Program-made: the position numbers and the translations under genes
The notes under the pieces: generated by a model
What the model saw: the letters and a program-made list of their open reading frames with translations, nothing else
Databases searched by the model: none
Told to the model about the DNA's origin: nothing
NCBI RefSeq assembly: GCF_047511655.1
Contig: NC_133390.1
Span: 166,320,583 to 166,384,582, forward strand
Direction: 5' to 3'
Length of the DNA: 64,000 bases
Source of the DNA: Castor canadensis
Lineage: Eukaryota > Chordata > Mammalia > Rodentia > Castoridae
Shown: positions 31,746-42,456 of the stretch, one piece after another
Layout of the letters: each line of letters begins with the position of its first letter
Numbering within the stretch: position 1 is the stretch's first letter

Positions 31746-31847
31746 TCTGGGTTGGAGGCGTGGCTCAAGCGGTGGGGCACCTGCTTTGTAAGCATGAAGT
31801 CCTGAGTTCAAATTACAGTCCCACAAAAAAAAAAAAAGAAAAAAGGT
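31746..31847 (+). mobile_element. ID-like SINE half, CTTTGTAAG subtype, inside the MLT1 LTR
   Basis: GGAGGCGTGGCTCAAGCGGT GGGGCACCTGCTTTGTAAGC .. CAGTCCCAC followed by A13. Confidence 0.85.
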
Positions 31848-32189
31848 AGCTAAAATCTGTCTGCAAGCCAGGAGGACCACCAAAACCAGTCCTGCTGGCA
31901 TCTTGGTCTTAGACTTCCAGCCTCCAGAACTGGAGAAGACACATCTGTATTGCCTAAACCATCCAGGCTGTGGTCTTTTGTGAGAGCAGCCTGAGCTAAG
32001 ACGTATGTGTTCACCACTGAACTTTCCAAGTGAACTAGCACCCCACATGCCTTTCGATTCTCTTTTCATCTGAAAAGTCTCCTCTGCATCTTGTCTTGGA
32101 TTAAACTCCCTTTGTTTTCTCACACTGTGTTTCTGTTCTCTCCCGCTCACTTGCTTCCTGGACCCTCCCTTCTCTGGCTTTGCACAGAG

Positions 32190-32720
32190 CCTGGCATCTT
32201 TCAGCCATTTATAAGTAGTTCTACTGACTCTATGTTTTTGTTTCATTAATTTTTATCTTTACTTTTACTCCTCTCCCTAGGTTTTTCTTGATGCTTATTT
32301 TCTAGTTCCTTGGGTTAGATGCTTCATTTACTTTCAGTCTTCCTTGTTTAATGACAAAAACATTTAAGAGCAATGGGAGTGCATCGGTTATATTCCCTAA
32401 ATTTTGCTGTGTGGAGTTTCAATTGTCATTTTGCTCTAAGTGGTCTGTAGTTGCAGTTTTCTTCCTTTGATTTGAGATATTGTGGAATAAATTTCCAACT
32501 GATTTGATTATTTTTTAGGTTTATCTTTTCATTTTAAATGTCTGTCCTTATTGCATTGTGGGAAATGTGACTTGAAAAACAATTGCTTGTTAGTATCAGT
32601 GAGGTGCTCTTTGTGGCATGGAATGTTATTGTTTCTGTCACTTCCTTACAGACAGTTCTCTTTGTACATATCTTTCAAATGAAGCTTCCTTTTCCAAGCT
32701 GGGTCCTATAAGTCACTCCA
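32190..32720 (-). mobile_element. L1M ORF2 fragment
   Basis: TTTTCTAGTTCCTTGGGTTA, TGGAGTTTCAATTGTCATTT and TTATTGCATTGTGGGAAATG are reverse L1M ORF2 words. Confidence 0.7.
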
Positions 32721-32844
32721 CACTGTGTCAGGCACATCTGTGTGGATCCAAGATGTCCTGTGTAGAGCAATCTTGCACATTTGCTTGACCTCACATTTCC
32801 TAGATCTAGCCTCTGCTGCTGTGCTTCTTACACCTGTTACCACC

Positions 32845-33178
32845 TGCTGTAGTTTGGATCTGAAACATCCCCCATATGTTGAAGTTTTGTTGCCAGCTTT
32901 AGAGGTGGGGCCTGGTGGGAGGAAGATAGGTCATAGGGGGTATGCCCTTGACGGGGATATTGGAACCTCGACCTCTTCTCTGTCTATGTGCTTCTTGGAT
33001 ACCACTCTACCATGTGTTCCTGAACCATAATGTTCTGCCTCACCACAGATGCAAAAAAGAAAGAAAGAAAGAAAGAAACAGGCCCCACAACCATGAACCA
33101 AAATAAACCTTTCCTTCTTTAAGATGATTATCTGAGGTGTTTTGTCACAGTGATGGCTAACTAACACACCACCTCCAG
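32845..33178 (+). mobile_element. ERVL-MaLR solo LTR
   Basis: CTGTAGTTTGGATCTGAAAC, AGAGGTGGGGCCTGGTGGGA, CCTTGACGGGGATATTGGAA, CCAAAATAAACCTTTCCTTC and GTGATGGCTAACTAACAC are start-to-end LTR landmarks. An (AAAG)n tract lies inside. Looks nearly full length. Confidence 0.75.
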
Positions 33179-34309
33179 TAGTTAGTCTTCTGTGGGACAT
33201 AGTGCAGAAAACTCTGCTGTGAAGTTTCTCTTATTTTTTGGAGAACAGCTATTCACGAAGGTTCATGAGAACTCATTCCTTAGGAATGACCTCTGGTGTT
33301 GAGCTTCTCCTGTTTCTCTGCTCATTTCTCAGGAGGAGAGTGTCCATGTGGTCTCTGTAGGATACTGTGCCAGGCTCTGTTCAGATTGGATCTGTTGTCC
33401 TTCTGCTCAGCCATCTTGGAGGCCCTGCTGTCTGAATGTACCAGCTGAGGAAGGACGCTGCATGTCAAGAATATTGCTCCTGTGCTCAAGGGTTTCTCTG
33501 TGTGCCCTAGGAGCCCCTTTATGTATCTGGCCACAAGAACACCCATATCTCCTTACAACATCATTAGGGGAGGGCACGAAATAGAACCACAGCCTCCAAC
33601 CCCAGAAGCCAACACTGCTACTCATAAGAGATGACATCTGAAACAACATTGGTGGCATTTGTTTGAAACAGGCCAAGCAGCTGCTGAGTTGAGCTGCCTG
33701 ATGTGGGGAGTCCTACCTGGGAGGTACTGGGCTATCCCCAAAGACAGGGATTGAAGGGAAAGCAGTTCATTCTGGAAGTACAGGTGAGCCCGTATAGTTC
33801 ATTGGCATTTCCAACCCACAAGTCTGGGTAGTTCTGAGAGTAAGAGTGCTTTTGCCCCAGTGCAGGTGGAGACAGGTGGAAGTTGGCCAGAGCACACTAA
33901 AAGGTCACAAGGATATGGGTGGAACATATTCAACCTCTGCCACAGGGTCCCTTCATCTTCCATCTTCATCTTTCTTATTTCTTATTTGATGACATTGAGT
34001 AGTCAGTTGAACAAGTTCAAATTTAACTGGGTGTCCTGTAGTTTTTGAATTTGGCAACTGGTATTCTCTGATGTCTGTTCGGCGGTGGGTGGGAGGGCTG
34101 TCCTCCTGGGATGGTTGGCTGTTAGGTCCAGGTTTTAGCTTCCATGGAGTCTCCGGTTAGTACTCCAACCTAATCATATTAATGTGGAAACTTGTTTTTC
34201 CATTTTCTTTTGAGAATCTGTCTTGGGAATTTCATGAAGAAGGGTATTGGAATGTAGGACTGGGGTATTCATGGGTCTTCCAGTAAGCTACCATCAAATA
34301 TGAAGTCTA
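33179..34309. other. Intergenic, unassigned
   Basis: No gene or clear repeat was recognised; some parts may be old L1. Short frames on both strands have no family resemblance. Confidence 0.35.
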
Positions 34310-34324
34310 AAAAAATGAATTTTG

Positions 34325-34527
34325 AGCCAGGTGCCAGTGGCTCATGCCTATAATCCTAGCTACTCAGGAGGCAGAGATCAGGAGGACTACAGTTTGAAGC
34401 CTGCCTGGGCAAAATAGTTCTCAAGACCCTATCTCGAAAATACCCATCACAAAAAGGCTGGCAGAGTGGCTCTAGGTGAAGGCCTTGAGTTCAAGCTCCA
34501 GTACCACAAAAAAAAAAAAAAAAAAGA
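34325..34527 (+). mobile_element. B1-dID dimeric SINE with 15-bp TSD
   Basis: CCAGTGGCTCATGCCTATAA .. CTATCTCGAAAATACCCATC .. CCTTGAGTTCAAGCTCCAGT and A18. The target AAAAAATGAATTTTG is repeated at both ends. Confidence 0.92.
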
Positions 34528-34720
34528 AAAAATGAATTTTGTTTTTGGCTCCATCCTCAAATTTGTTGATGAGTTTAACACATGCATATTTATTGTGGTG
34601 ATACTGTTGTTTGGTCTCACTTCTATCATTTTGTTTATGCTTTGGTTTTTAGTGAGTCATGTTTTTTATTTAGTTTCCTCTGGTAAATTAGAACATATGC
34701 ATCTTGGGAGGCTGATGATG
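34528..34720 (-). mobile_element. L1M internal fragment
   Basis: TTTTGGCTCCATCCTCAAAT TTGTTGATGAG and TTTGGTCTCACTTCTATCAT resemble reverse L1M. Confidence 0.5.
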
Positions 34721-34789
34721 TTTAAAATCCTAGTCCAAGGGCAAAAGGTAAGATGAGATGTCCCAGCATAAGCAGTGAGGCATGAAGAA

Positions 34790-35005
34790 AGAAGGGAATT
34801 CCTCCTTCCTCTTTGCTTTGTTTCAGACTCCCGATGGATCACATTGGGGAGGGCTATCAACTTCACCAAGTCCAAGGATTAGAATGAGAATGTTATCTGG
34901 AAACACCTTTGGGAGGCATCAAGAAACAACATTTAATCAGCACCCTGTGGGTCAGTTGAGTTGACACATAATGTTAGCCAATCTAGCCAATGACACTGTC
35001 TTCTT
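34790..35005 (-). mobile_element. MaLR-like LTR fragment
   Basis: ATCTGGAAACACCTTTGGGA, ACAACATTTAATCAGCACCC and GTTGAGTTGACACATAATGT TAGCCA match the reverse MLT-type pattern. Confidence 0.55.
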
Positions 35006-35019
35006 CCTGTCACTCCTGT

Positions 35020-35175
35020 CAGTCAGAAGTCTTGGGTTCTAACCCCACTCTGGGTCTAAGCATCACCAAGTCCAGTTACTTAACTTGAGACAATTTTTTG
35101 TTACCTGAGTACTGTCTAGGTGATCTAGCTGAATGCCTATCCTGACCTGATCTTTGAAGACAGGATGCCCTGGAC
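35020..35175 (+). mobile_element. MIR
   Basis: AGTCTTGGGTTCTAACCCCA .. AGTCCAGTTACTTAACTTGA GACAA shows the tRNA B box and core. Confidence 0.7.
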
Positions 35176-35269
35176 AGAAGTCCCTTTTTAGCTGGGCTGA
35201 CTGAAACTAGTTGGATCTAAGGTGGCTGCCAGACAACCTCTAATTTCACTATACCCCATCTGCATTCTA

Positions 35270-35460
35270 TTTTTTTTACAGGACTGGGGCTTGAACTCAG
35301 GGCCTATACCTTGAGCCACTCCACCAGCCCTTTTCTTGTGATGGTTTTTTTTAAGATAGAGTCTCAAGAACTATTTGCCCAGGCTGGCTCTGAACTGCAA
35401 TCCTCCTGATCTCTGCCTCATGAGTAGCTAGGATTACAGACGTGAGCTACCTGCGGCCAG
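35270..35460 (-). mobile_element. B1-dID dimeric SINE with perfect 16-bp TSD
   Basis: CCCCATCTGCATTCTA at 35254-35269 and 35461-35476 is identical, marking one of the youngest insertions here. The ID half has the same shortened form as 30850. Confidence 0.95.
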
Positions 35461-35827
35461 CCCCATCTGCATTCTAAATGACACACCCTCCATTGCCCTC
35501 TCAGTGACAATTGCCAGGGTGATGCTGGAAAGAACCATAAAAGGAGTGAAAGCAATTGGACTCAAATTCCTGGAAAATCCCACGCACTCCTAGAAAAGAC
35601 GCCAATATTCCTTCCCTTTATTAGCCCAGCCACCCCCATTTCTTTTACTCTGTGTCTCTAACCTCCTACCCCCAAGGGTTAAGAAGTTGATGTGAGAGTT
35701 TATGCCCACTTCTCCTATTCTTGGTCAAGCGTTAAGAGTCTCCTTCACTGCTTGCCTTGGTATTGGTTCCACAGTTCTGAGAGGGATAAAGGGCCCACGT
35801 GGGGGAAGAACTGGCAACATTTTGACT

Positions 35828-35926
35828 CCTGTTTTTTTATTTTTGTTTTTGGAGAGCTGAGTGTTAAACTCAGGACTTCATGCATGCTAGGCCAGTACTT
35901 TACCACTGATCTATGTCCCTAGCCTC
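35828..35926 (-). mobile_element. ID SINE
   Basis: AGCTGAGTGTTAAACTCAGG ACTTCATGCATGCTAGGCCA. Confidence 0.75.
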
Positions 35927-35999
35927 TAAAAAACTGAATCTTCCAATTCTCTTCAACGTCATCACTGCTGTGCCAGTCCTAGTAGCAAATGGTGTTGCC

Positions 36000-36800
36000 T
36001 GGTTAAAGTCATAATTTCCTAAATGGTCTCCCTCTGGCCTCTTTCAAAAACAGGCTCTGATGGAACATCTAGAAATGCAGATCTGCTACCCCCTCTTGCT
36101 TCCTACTCTATTAAGCTACAGTCAGGCTCCTTTAGGTGCCCTGCACCTGTGAGAGCTGCCCACACCTGGCCATACCTACCAGGTGTTTCCTGTCTTGTCT
36201 GTACTCCAGCCACCCTGGCCAATTTGGCTTCTCACAGGCTCTCTGCTCTCGGCCACCATAGGGCCTTGGCATCTGCTGCTTTGCCCTTATCCTTTTTTTT
36301 CCCCCTGTGGAACTGAGATTTAAACTCCGAACTTTGCTTGCCAAACTGCTGGAGTCACACCTCCAGTTCATTTTGTGCTGGTTATTTTTTGGAGACTGTG
36401 ACTCATGAACTATTTGCTCAAGCTGGTCTTGAACTGAGATCCTCCCAATCTCAGCCTACCAAGTAGCTAAGGTTACAGATGTGAGCCACGGCCACCTGGC
36501 TTACTCTTACCTTCTTTATTTCTGTGCTTCGGTTCCCACTTGGTCTTTGGAGCTCAGCGCTCCTGAACTCTGACTAAGTCAAATTCGTGATTCTTTACTC
36601 TCGTGGTCCCATGAGCTTTTCCTTCACAGCACTTTAGGGCAGTTGTTTTCACAGTTATTTCTGTCTGTCTCCCCCAGTGGACTATCAACTTTCCCCAAGC
36701 ACACACACCCTCTCTTTTACAATTTGCTACTGTATCCCATGGCCCAGCAGAGCACCTGGTACATAGTAGGTGAATGACTACATGCAATAAGTGAATGACT
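36000..36800 (+). mobile_element. L2, split by a SINE
   Basis: TCCAGCCACCCTGGCCAATT TGGC, CCATAGGGCCTTGGCATCTG, and after the SINE CACCTGGTACATAGTAGGTG AATGA follow the L2 3' order. Confidence 0.65.
36290..36502 (-). mobile_element. B1-dID dimeric SINE, older copy, in L2
   Basis: TGGAACTGAGATTTAAACTC .. CTCAAGCTGGTCTTGAACTG .. AAGGTTACAGATGTGAGCCA. Confidence 0.8.
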
Positions 36801-36825
36801 TGGAGCTGGTCACAGCAGAAAGTAT

Positions 36826-37160
36826 GTCTTAGTCCATTGTATGCTACTGTAACAGAATGCCACAGACTGAGTAATTTATAAAGAAAAGGAGTTTGTTCTT
36901 TAGCTATTTTCTTTAGCTCTGGAGGCTGGCACTTGATAAGGGACTTTGTCCTGTATCATCCCTTGGTGGAAGGTAGACAGGCAAGAGAGGCTGTGTGTGA
37001 GAAAGCAAGAAATGGAGCCTGAAGCCCTATTAATGTTGGCATGAATCCATCTTGACATGGAGCCCTCCTGACCTAAACACCTCCCATTAAACTCCAACTC
37101 CCAACACTTGTGTTGGGAATTAAGTTTCAAACATGTTTTTGGGGGAACACAGTCAAACCA
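36826..37160 (-). mobile_element. ERVL-MaLR LTR, MST/THE1-like
   Basis: GTCTTAGTCCATTGTATGCT, CTGAGTAATTTATAAAGAAA, ACCTAAACACCTCCCATTAA and GGGGGAACACAGTCAAACCA are reverse-strand landmarks from end to end. Confidence 0.75.
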
Positions 37161-38024
37161 AAGCCGAGTGCAACTGAAGACTGTCACTGTTATTGCCTTG
37201 GTTGCTGGGGACTGACATCACTATTATTAAAAGTAGACCTCAACGTAAGATCCCAGGGAAGGGAGAACCCAGAGACTCTGGTGAGATGGGAGTCAAACTT
37301 AAGAGTTTAAATCCCTCAGATCTCCTGAAAGGCATGGCTTTCGATTATAGGAGGCAGATACCTGAGAGAGAACAATGTTTTGTTTGCTTGTCTTTAGTTT
37401 TCTAAGCCTGGCTTGGCATGTCACACACAAAGCCAAGGGGAAAAAGCACATAATTTATACCATATTCCATAGGATGGGAAGAATGGGTGGCAATTAAGAA
37501 TGTTCTCCTTCCTTAGAGGAGGAGTTCAATACTGAGTGCGAAAGACCAAATGAAGGAGGTGTGGGTGGGGTTGAAAGTCACTGGGTCCCCAAGGATGAAT
37601 CTAGCACCCTATCCTGCAGGGTAATAAAAACCTGTGTTAGTGTTGTAGGGATCTCAAAAGAGACCTCACACAGAAGCCCAATATGGAATCCAAATGGTGA
37701 AGCAGGAGTGGCCGAGCAAGGTGATGGAATGAATGGCCTGGGGACAGCCTCACTGAGACCAGGGCCCCAGCACAGTGGAGGGAAGCATAATAAAATCCAA
37801 GAGCCCGTAGAGGTGTGGAGTGGATTGCTGTCCTGGGAGGTCCTCAAAGTCCCAGGAGTGGATGGTCAGGGGCCATGACTGAATTATAGTCACCTCTGCA
37901 GAAGCAGCAGGGCCCTGGGTAACTCAGATTCAGGGGAGTTCAGTGAGGACAGAGGAGCTTCCCTAGCTGGGGAACCCACCCCAGGTGTTGGTGTGCCTCT
38001 CCACCAGCTAGACCACCTCTGGGG

Positions 38025-38062
<38 letters not shown>

Positions 38063-38106
38063 TCTCAATACAGTGGATATTCACCTAAAGAAGAGTAGAG
38101 AGAGCC
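37161..38106. other. Intergenic with a (GT)n microsatellite
   Basis: Only the (GT)16 tract at about 38027-38060 stands out. The remainder is unassigned unique sequence. Confidence 0.5.
38027..38060 (+). repeat. (GT)n microsatellite
   Basis: About 16 uninterrupted GT units after CTGGGGTA; likely polymorphic. Confidence 0.95.
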
Positions 38107-38212
38107 AGATGTTGTGGCATACATCTTTAATCCCAGCACTCAGGAGGCAGGAGGATCATAAGTTTGAGGCCAGCATAGGCTACACAGCAAGACCCTGTCT
38201 TGACGAAAGAGG
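38107..38212 (+). mobile_element. B1-like monomer SINE
   Basis: GTTGTGGCATACATCTTTAA TCCCAGCACTCAGGAGGCAG .. GACCCTGTCTTGACGAAAGA. Confidence 0.85.
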
Positions 38213-39103
38213 AGGAGGAGAAGGTGGAGGGGAAGACCAAGCTCCTATATGACTTAAGGTTCCAGCAAGGAGCAGAACGTGACTCAATTGGACTTCATGG
38301 GCTGTTACAGAGGTGTGGGTGGGCACGGGCCCAACAAATGCACTTGAGGCTTCCAGCAAGGACTCATTTCCAGGCTTCTGGTCTTCATGTGCAGGCTCGT
38401 GGCTCACAGCTATGCCCCTTTATCTCCTTCACACAGAAGTGCATTTTCTCTTGGCATTTTTGAACCTTATTGTAAGAAGTCAGAAAGTGCGAAAATGTAG
38501 GAAGAAGGCAGGAGTGTGCTGGTGTCTCATCTCCCCAGTTGTCCCTCTGTGCGAGGATGCACACATTGAATACAAGTGGGAGGAGTGTACTAAGCTGGAA
38601 GCGCTGGGGTCCCTGGGAACACAGTCAGACCTGCAGTCTGGATTCCTAGGAGAAAGAAGGGATCTTTGTATAAAAGGCACCCTGCACAGAGGAGGAAAAT
38701 GCAAACAAAGTACCCCAAAAGGCAGAGGGGCAGAATGATTAGTGCTCAGCCAGCCTCAGTTTCCTCAGCAGCACCTTGCCAGGGGAGGAGAGAATGTAAC
38801 GTGATAATCACCATGGAAACACATAGCTAAGCAGTCGGGGGCCCTGCAGGCATCCCTCACTCCCTATGGGTTCAACATCCATCGTCCTCTGTGCTGGGAC
38901 CACCCTGAGCTTCGTGGGCTGGGAAATGCTTGGTGTCAGCCCTGATCCTTTGCATGGGGCTCAGCCCCCGTGATGGGACATGAGTAGTTGCCTATGAGAA
39001 GCCGGTGATGGCTACCACAGTCCCAAACGTGGACGTACCCACTGGAAGTGTGTGAGGGATATTCCATGGTGTTCTGATCAACAGTTTTTATTGCAATAAT
39101 TAC
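38213..39103. other. Intergenic, unassigned
   Basis: No repeat or gene recognised. The 141-codon frame at 38313-38738 has no recognisable domain and no supporting splice or start context. Confidence 0.35.
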
Positions 39104-39342
39104 TTTTTTTTCCTGTGCTGAGGATGGAATCCAGAGGCCTTGCACATGCTATATATATATATATATATATATATGACACAGACAGACAGACAGAGACAGA
39201 AACATACAGAGAGGGGAAGAGAGAGAGAAAGAGAGACACTATTACACTATTTAGCTTAGATTGGCCTCAAACTCGAGATCCTCCTGCCTCAGCCTCTGGA
39301 GTGCTGGGATTACATGTCTGTGCCACCATACTCAACTACATA
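39104..39342 (-). mobile_element. ID-B1 composite SINE with expanded simple repeats inside
   Basis: The ID part (GTGCTGAGGATGGAATCCAG AGGCCTTGCACATGCTA) breaks into (TA)12, (CAGA)n and (GAGA)n. It then resumes as B1 (TTGGCCTCAAACTCGAGATC .. GGGATTACATGTCTGTGCCA). Confidence 0.75.
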
Positions 39343-39750
39343 TATCTTTTAATGCACATTAGCTGGTCTGATTATAGACCTGTTTGTCATCTGGCATGGT
39401 GCAGCTGTCAACCTGGCAGTAAATAACCTATAAATATCTCCCACTGCCTGAAATGGAAATGACGCCCCAGCCTACCTGGTGGTTGGGGTGCTGAGGGGCC
39501 CCTGAGAGTGAGTTCACCACACTGTCTTTGAGCCAGGACCCTGGGGTCCCAGGAGAGGGAGGAGGAAAGGACTGTGGAAGAAGGGCTGCAGCCCTGGGAT
39601 CCTGGGAGTCCTGGGTCATAGGCTGTTCTGGGCTGTTAACCCTGGACACGGTCCTTTCAGAAGCAGAAGCCTCTCCGGCAGCTCCCTTGACCCCTGCTCA
39701 GGTTCCCCTTGTCAGGTGGATGTTGTGAACCACTTGTGTTTCACTGGCTA
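39343..39750. other. Intergenic, unassigned
   Basis: Unique GC-moderate sequence with short purine-rich runs; nothing recognised. Confidence 0.35.
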
Positions 39751-39754
39751 TTTT

Positions 39755-39965
39755 TCTTACTTCCACAACATTTTTCATTGAGATGAAAATGCAGGGAAAG
39801 TGTACAAAGCTCCTAGATGTGGTTAAGACATGATTGAACCCATTTTCCAGGACCCTCTGTGTCCCCTCCCAATGACAGCCTCCCCTCAGCCCCAGAACCC
39901 TGTCCTGACCTTATAGTAACGATCATAGCCATCTCTTTGATGTTTTTTTCTAGCATAATTGCCCA
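39755..39965 (-). mobile_element. L1M 3' fragment
   Basis: TTTCATTGAGATGAAAATGC AGGGAAAGTG .. TGATTGAACCCATTTTCCAG matches the reverse L1M tail. Confidence 0.5.
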
Positions 39966-40254
39966 GGGAAGCCATTGTTTATTTTTGTTTGTCAAATTGG
40001 AATATTTTTATTTTTAAAAAATTTGATAATCCTGATTTTTTTTTCCATTTTTTTTACTTCTCCCCCGCCCATTGTGGGCATTCAATTTAAAATAGTTTCC
40101 ACAAATACATCTAGAAAACTATTCATGTTTCAGGTAGCAAAATAGATGGGCAAAATGATGGTGATACCCAAGAAACTGAAATTTTGGAAACACTGATTAT
40201 GTTCCATTTACAAAAGAAAAAGTATTAGAAGCCACTGCCTGGTCAAGGACTGGA

Positions 40255-40490
40255 ACCCAGATGCTCCGACTCCACGCACACACAGCGACAAGGACATCGC
40301 CAGCGTCAATTCGGGAAGCCAAGCTGCTGCAGCGCTGCCAGTCGCCACCAGAGGGCAGCACGGCCCCAGCCTCCGCGCTCGGCGGCCTCTGGCGCGGGCG
40401 GGGGACAGAGAGCGAGGCGGCGGCTCCTGGGCTGCCGGATTCCCAGGCCTGACCTTAGGCTCGGGACCCTCAAGCGGAGGTCTAGGACAC
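40255..40490. promoter_or_regulatory. Small CpG cluster with CTCF-type core
   Basis: About twenty CpGs fall in this stretch (for example CTCCGCGCTCGGCGGCCTCT and GGCGCGGGCGGGGGAC), in a region otherwise almost free of CpG. CCACCAGAGGGCAGCA at 40345-40360 matches the CTCF core CCASYAGRKGGCRS. No TATA box or supported transcript is evident. Confidence 0.5.
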
Positions 40491-40699
40491 TCTCCCTTCA
40501 AAATTACCCGTGCGCTAATTAACAGTGTAGACCCCCCGCCCCGCCATTCTGGACTTAGTAAATCAGCATCTCTGAAGCTCCAGGTGTGTGCGGTGGGTGC
40601 CGGAGGGGTTTGGACAGCAAGGTCTTGCGTTTTGGCCACATCTTACTGGAATAGGGGCAAGGTTTTCTTTTTCTTGTGGTTTTAAAAGGATTTTCTTAT

Positions 40700-40835
40700 A
40701 TATTCATCATCTATCTATCCATCTTCTATCTGTTATCTATCCATTCACCCACCCACCCTGCATCCATTTATCCATCACTCCATCTATCCCTCCTTCGCTC
40801 CTTCCCTCCAGCCATCATCCATCCATCTATCCAAT
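40700..40835 (+). repeat. Degenerate (ATCC/ATCT)n repeat
   Basis: Tracts of CTATCTATCCATC, CACCCACCCACC and CATCCATCCATCTATCC interleave over about 135 bases. Confidence 0.9.
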
Positions 40836-41240
40836 ACACACTAAGGAACCCCTTGCTAGGCATCCTTTCTAGATGTGAGGATGCAGAGCTGGACAAGACA
40901 GACACCTCCTTGCTCTGTTGAAACCCGTGTTTTTGTGGAGGAACCAGATCATAGCAGACAAGCCCTTAGGTGTGCCTGGGAAGAGGAGGCATACGGGGTG
41001 CTGTGTGAGTGCAGAAGAGCTCCAGGAACCTGAGGAAGGATGTCAGGGATTCTTCAATTAGGGTATTATGCTTGAGCTGAGATCTGAAGGGTGAGAAGAA
41101 GCTCACTTGGCAGAAGAAGAGCATTTTAGACACAGGAGTCTCTTGTGCAAAGTCCCTGAGGTAGAAATGAGCTTACTCTATGGAGGAAGTACACAAAGGC
41201 AATGTGGCTGGGGTAGGGGTGGAAGGGAGAGAGAGTGACT
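40836..41240 (-). mobile_element. L2 fragment
   Basis: GATGCAGAGCTGGACAAGAC AG, GAGCTGAGATCTGAAGGGTG and GCAAAGTCCCTGAGGTAGAA ATGAGC are reverse L2 ORF2-3'UTR words. Confidence 0.65.
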
Positions 41241-41264
41241 AAACCTGGAGTTTGGGCAGGGTCA

Positions 41265-41400
41265 GGGGCCAGTACCCTCAGGTTCTCAATTTGCTAATCT
41301 TCAAAATGGGCAGTAAGGTCTATCTTGTAAGGAAGATTCAGTGTAACGGTGACCCCTAATCATTTAGCACAGTGCCAACACTCAGGTGGTGTCAAGATGA
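41265..41400 (+). mobile_element. MIR 3' part
   Basis: GTTCTCAATTTGCTAATCTT CAAAATGGGCAG .. TTAGCACAGTGCCAACACTC. Confidence 0.65.
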
Positions 41401-41904
41401 GGGTCAAACCAGATATGACTAGGAGAGGAGGGGAGGAGTGACACGCATCTGGGCAGAGGCCTGGTTAAAGAGTGAGCGTGGGGAAGCACCAGGCAGGTGC
41501 AGGGACCTGGCGAGAAGCGCGTTTGAAACAGGGTGAAAATTTCCGTTGGCATCCGTCCCTTGTTGAAGTGAAATTGGAGAACATGCTGTTTTCTTTAACT
41601 AGGCCGAGATGACTAATTCGACTCATTTCGAAAGGTTACCATACACAGACACTCGATGAGGCAGAGAGAGGAGAGTTTGCAACCCTGATTCATTGTGAAA
41701 CCCCAATGGCTGGAACCTGTGCGTGGTTTCCGAGCGTAATGACTGGGAATATCCGCTTTAGCACAGCTGTCACCACAGGCGTGACACAAAACAAAATGCT
41801 TTGCATCAGCTTGGGCCGCACTCGGGAGGTCTCTGCCAGGCTGCAGGAGTGTGTGACATGGGTGCACACATGGTAGGGATGGAGCCGGGAAGCTGAGGTC
41901 AGAT
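41400..41904. other. Unique block, candidate conserved non-coding element
   Basis: 41560-41880 is repeat-free, retains scattered CpGs (TTCGACTCATTTCGAAAGG, TTTCCGAGCGTAATGACTGG) and contains an octamer-like ATGCTTTGCATCAGC. The open frame on the minus strand looks incidental. Confidence 0.3.
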
Positions 41905-42012
41905 GAGCTACTCCCTCCCTTTTTCGGGCCTCAGTTTCCCCATCTGGAGAACAAAGGGCCAGATCAGATTGTCTTCAGGGGCCTCTCTGGTTTTGTCATT
42001 CTCTGATATTTA
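41905..42012 (+). mobile_element. MIR-like fragment
   Basis: CGGGCCTCAGTTTCCCCATC TGGAGAACAAAGGGCCAGAT. Confidence 0.55.
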
Positions 42013-42444
42013 AGAGCGCTGTGGGTTTCAGATGTCACCTTCAGGTCTCTGGGCTGGTGTTCTGATCATTTTCAGTGTTCCCTGAGAGGGCTGTGCCCGC
42101 CCTTGGAAATCCAGTCACCTCTAAGTTCTCTGCTCCAAACCCCATTGAGAGCAAAGCCTTCTGTTTCCTTCCTGGGAGGGGGTTAGAGTTTAATCTGGGG
42201 GTGCACAAGGCAACTGTGGTGGCCTAGGATGTGTGGTCTGAGGTGCGTGGCCTGGGAGGCATGGACGAGTCCAGCATGGCCCAGTGTGGGAGTGTATGGG
42301 CCCTCTGAGCCTACCCTGGAGGTGCCTGTGGTTCACCACTCACAGACCCAAGGGGTCTCAAAGAGTCCTGAACCCCTTGGTAGTTGCTTCGTGTCTCCAG
42401 GACTAGCAAAAGAATATTCATGAGACCAGTGTCAGGGCCAAGGA
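42013..42444. other. Intergenic, unassigned
   Basis: No repeat or gene recognised. Confidence 0.35.
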
Positions 42445-42456
42445 TGAACCCAGGCT

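Larger units (their letters stand above)
31400..32020 (+). mobile_element. MLT1-like MaLR LTR carrying two SINEs
   Basis: GATGTCCTTATTAGAAGAGG, GTGAGGACACATCAAGAAGC, TCTTAGACTTCCAGCCTCCA and CAGGCTGTGGTCTTTTGTGA follow the MLT1 LTR order. SINEs interrupt it at 31452 and 31746. Confidence 0.75.

Noticed and set aside
31740-32246. 168-codon minus-strand frame
   Set aside because: It passes through a SINE and an MLT1-like LTR read backwards; repeat-derived, not a gene.
38313-38738. 141-codon plus-strand frame
   Set aside because: No recognisable motif, low-complexity end, and no promoter or splice context.
40208-40639. 143-codon minus-strand frame across the CpG cluster
   Set aside because: GC-rich DNA produces long frames by chance; no family match was recognised, so the block was kept only as a regulatory candidate.
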